DNA of 64,000 bases from Planctomycetota bacterium. GTDB taxonomy: Bacteria; Planctomycetota; Phycisphaerae; Phycisphaerales; UBA1924. This document shows, one piece after another, positions 60,215 through 64,000 of the stretch. The first letter of the stretch is position 1, and each line of letters starts with the position of its first letter. Under the pieces are notes generated by a model. That model worked only from the letters and a program-made list of their open reading frames with translations. It ran no database searches and was not told where the DNA came from. The translations under genes were made by a program, and so were the position numbers. The stretch covers positions 62,001 to 126,000 of the forward strand of contig JAFEBO010000008.1 of NCBI GenBank assembly GCA_018242625.1, given 5' to 3'.

Positions 60215-62005
60215 TTAGAGAGCCGGGTTGGCTTTCTTTTTTTCGCACCATTCGCGCCAGGCGAGGCGGTAGTGGGCTTCGAGGCGGCGGGTGAAGCCGG
60301 CGTGGTCGCAGAGGGGGCTGGCGAGGATCATGGCTCGGAGCTTGGAGCGGAGATCGACGCGGAGTTGTTGGTTGGCGGCGAGTTCGAGGCAGATGCGGTG
60401 GTAATCGTCTTCGCCTTTGGCGATGAGATTGGGGAGGCCGATGTTGGTGAGGAGGCTGACGCCGACGCGGGAGACGTGGCTGTTGCCTTCGATGGTGACG
60501 ACGGGGACGCCCATGTACATGGCTTCGACGGTGGTGGTGGTGCCGTTGTAGGGCCAGGGGTCGAGGGCGATATCGATCTTGCCGTAAGTGGCGAGGTGGT
60601 CGGCCTTGCTCTTGGTTTCGCCCATGAGCGTGACGCGGTCGCGCGGGACGCCGTATTTCTCGAAGGCGCGCCAGAGGCGTTCCTGTGCCGCCGGCACGCC
60701 GACGGCCTGGGCTTTGAGGAGGAGGCGGGAGTTGGGGACGGCTTTGATGATGCGGGCCCAGGCTTCGAGGACGGGGTAGCCGACCTTGGTGAGGGTGTTG
60801 AACGATCCGAAGGTGATGTAGTTGTTGGTGAGGCTTGGGGCGGGCGCGGGGTCGCTGGCGTGGTGGGGGGGCGTGTAGCAGAGGAAGCAGCCGTCCATGC
60901 GGACGAGTTTTTCGGTGGCGAGGTGATCCGAGCCGGGCGGGTCGGTGAATGCGTCGACGATGCGGTAGTCGATCGTGGGGAGGCCGGTGGTGTTGGGGTA
61001 GCCCATGTAGGTGTACTGGATGGGTGCGGGCTTGAGTGCGAAGGGGACAAGGCGGCCCCAGCCGGTGTGCCCGCTCAGATCGACGAGGATGTCGATCCGC
61101 AGATCGCGGATCATGTCGGTCATGACCTTGTCGTCGGTCTTGGAAGTGTCGATGTAGCGGGTGGCGTGCTTGGCGATGCGCTTGGTGAGCTCGTCTTCGC
61201 TGACCACGTTGTGGAAGACAAAGACCTTGTACATCGACTTGTCGTGATGCGTGATGATGGGCTCGATGAAGTGGCCGGCGGAGCGGTTGCGGAAGTCCTG
61301 GCTGCAGTAGCCGATGTTGAGGGGGCGCTCGGGGTCGGGGATGTTGTGGTGCGGGCGATTGAGCAGTTCCGCCTGGTTGCGGATCATCTGCATCATGAGC
61401 TGGCCGAGCTGGACGTGATACTGGAAGACGACCTTGGGATCGAGCCCGTGGACGCGGGCGAGCGGAAGGACGAGGGCCGCGAGCGCTTCGATGTCGTTGG
61501 GTGAACGCTTGAGCGCAAGGGTGAGCACGCGCACGAGTTCGTCGAGGTTGCCGGCGAGCTCGCACATTCCGGTGTAGGCGGCAAGGGCTTTGGGATTGGT
61601 CGGATACTGGTCGTAGAGGGATTTGGCTTCGACCAGGGCACCCTCGTAGTTGCCGTGCTGGTAGAGCGCGATGCAGCGGGCCCGGAGGGGTTCCAGATCG
61701 GTGGGTTCCAGTCGATAGGCCTGCGTGAAGGCCTCGGCTGCAACGTCGTACTTTGCGGCGCGCATGAGCGTGTCGCCTGCGAGCATGTGAAACTGTTTGT
61801 TGCGGGGGTCGATTCGTATGGCGCGCTCGGTGATGTAGACGCCTTGCGCGTGCTGCCCGGACTTGCAGAGAAGGTCAACCGTGCGTGCGAGGAGCTCGTA
61901 ATCGGTCGGGTTTTTGTCCAGAGCCCGGCGCAGGATGGTCAGCGCCTGTGGAAATCTCCCGGCGGCGATATGAGGCGCTGCCTGTATGAGGGCAGGATCG
62001 GTCAT
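60215..62005 (-). CDS. TPR protein with O-GlcNAc-transferase-like (GT41) domain
   Basis: A 596-residue protein. About five tetratricopeptide repeats occupy the first about 190 residues (for example AAEAFTQAYRLEPTDLEPL). A GT41-type glycosyltransferase domain runs from about 240: PLNIGYCSQDFRNRSAGHFIEP, LRIDILVDLSGHTGWGRLVPFALKPAP, ITFGSFNTLTKV, DIALDPWPYNGTTTTVEAMYMGVPVV and SHVSRVGVSLLTNIGLPNLIA. These are the sugar-nucleotide-binding and catalytic segments of SPINDLY/OGT relatives. In bacteria such enzymes glycosylate proteins such as flagellins or adhesins; the acceptor here is unknown. No gene nearby suggests the partner. Confidence 0.9.
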   Translation of the reverse strand: MTDPALIQAAPHIAAGRFPQALTILRRALDKNPTDYELLARTVDLLCKSGQHAQGVYITERAIRIDPRNKQFHMLAGDTLMRAAKYDVAAEAFTQAYRLEPTDLEPLRARCIALYQHGNYEGALVEAKSLYDQYPTNPKALAAYTGMCELAGNLDELVRVLTLALKRSPNDIEALAALVLPLARVHGLDPKVVFQYHVQLGQLMMQMIRNQAELLNRPHHNIPDPERPLNIGYCSQDFRNRSAGHFIEPIITHHDKSMYKVFVFHNVVSEDELTKRIAKHATRYIDTSKTDDKVMTDMIRDLRIDILVDLSGHTGWGRLVPFALKPAPIQYTYMGYPNTTGLPTIDYRIVDAFTDPPGSDHLATEKLVRMDGCFLCYTPPHHASDPAPAPSLTNNYITFGSFNTLTKVGYPVLEAWARIIKAVPNSRLLLKAQAVGVPAAQERLWRAFEKYGVPRDRVTLMGETKSKADHLATYGKIDIALDPWPYNGTTTTVEAMYMGVPVVTIEGNSHVSRVGVSLLTNIGLPNLIAKGEDDYHRICLELAANQQLRVDLRSKLRAMILASPLCDHAGFTRRLEAHYRLAWREWCEKKKANPAL

Positions 62006-62044
62006 GTCGCATCTTATCGGTGCGGTGGACGGCCGCGCGCAGAT

Positions 62045-64000
<1,956 letters not shown>

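Overview
The window reads as a GC-rich chromosomal stretch from a planctomycete, most likely of the Phycisphaerae group. This rests on secreted proteins ending in short Pro-rich/hydrophobic/poly-Arg tails (PEP-CTERM-like), an EF-hand/dockerin-type C-terminus, a prepilin-like protein with the planctomycete-style C-terminal Asp-Gly-His motif, a large adenosylcobalamin-dependent ribonucleotide reductase, futalosine-type menaquinone genes and an O-GlcNAc-transferase-like TPR protein. The taxonomic call is inference; no rRNA gene is present.

Layout. 1-7.7 kb, minus strand: a cut-off lipoprotein, a MoxR AAA+ ATPase, a long SMC protein and a FlgI-like lipoprotein. 8.3-12.5 kb, plus strand: dCTP deaminase and class II ribonucleotide reductase, behind a 596-base gap holding a perfect DnaA box. 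13.1-14.8 kb: two tandem PEP-CTERM-like paralogues, each with its own terminator. 15-26 kb, minus strand: FloA flotillin, an MFS transporter, MqnE with an odd in-frame insert, two OPT transporters and two NfeD proteins. 26.2-27.4 kb: a small secreted protein and a Nudix hydrolase. 27.6-33.6 kb, plus strand: murC-murB-ddl with a candidate ftsQ, a membrane protein and greA. 33.6-37 kb: a LOG-family protein, a prepilin-like protein and two paralogous secreted proteins with different C-terminal tails. 37-41.8 kb, plus strand: an ABC ATPase/permease/DUF3299-like operon, ScoB and a membrane dipeptidase. 41.8-44.8 kb: an M48 lipoprotein protease, MenG and a B12-binding-like protein. 44.8-50 kb: release-factor-like protein, TsaD and a C-terminal processing protease on minus, then HflX on plus. 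50.1-54.7 kb: tRNA-Thr(CGT), a secretin/STN-like protein, a DUF2007-like protein and PutA. 54.8-60.2 kb: a small HTH-like protein, a repeat-bearing gap, and a two-gene DNA methyltransferase / GHKL-ATPase-nuclease island. 60.2-64 kb: TPR glycosyltransferase and the C-terminal part of glycine dehydrogenase.

How the genes fit together. Most of the window is housekeeping: cell-wall precursor synthesis, dNTP supply, menaquinone biosynthesis (MqnE early, MenG last step), proline and glycine catabolism, tRNA modification and translation rescue. The strongest candidate for an unusual system is the pair at 56.1-60.0 kb. One gene encodes an 851-residue protein with an N-terminal GHKL (Hsp90/MutL/MORC-type) ATPase and, near residues 590-675, a PD-(D/E)XK nuclease signature. 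The next encodes an amino-DNA methyltransferase with DPMAGSGT and TSPPY motifs. Together they look like a compact ATP-dependent restriction-modification or related defence unit, and inverted copies of a dispersed repeat bracket them.

Several genes lack a Shine-Dalgarno sequence and have a sigma70-type -10 box only 6-9 bases before the start codon, which suggests frequent leaderless transcription.
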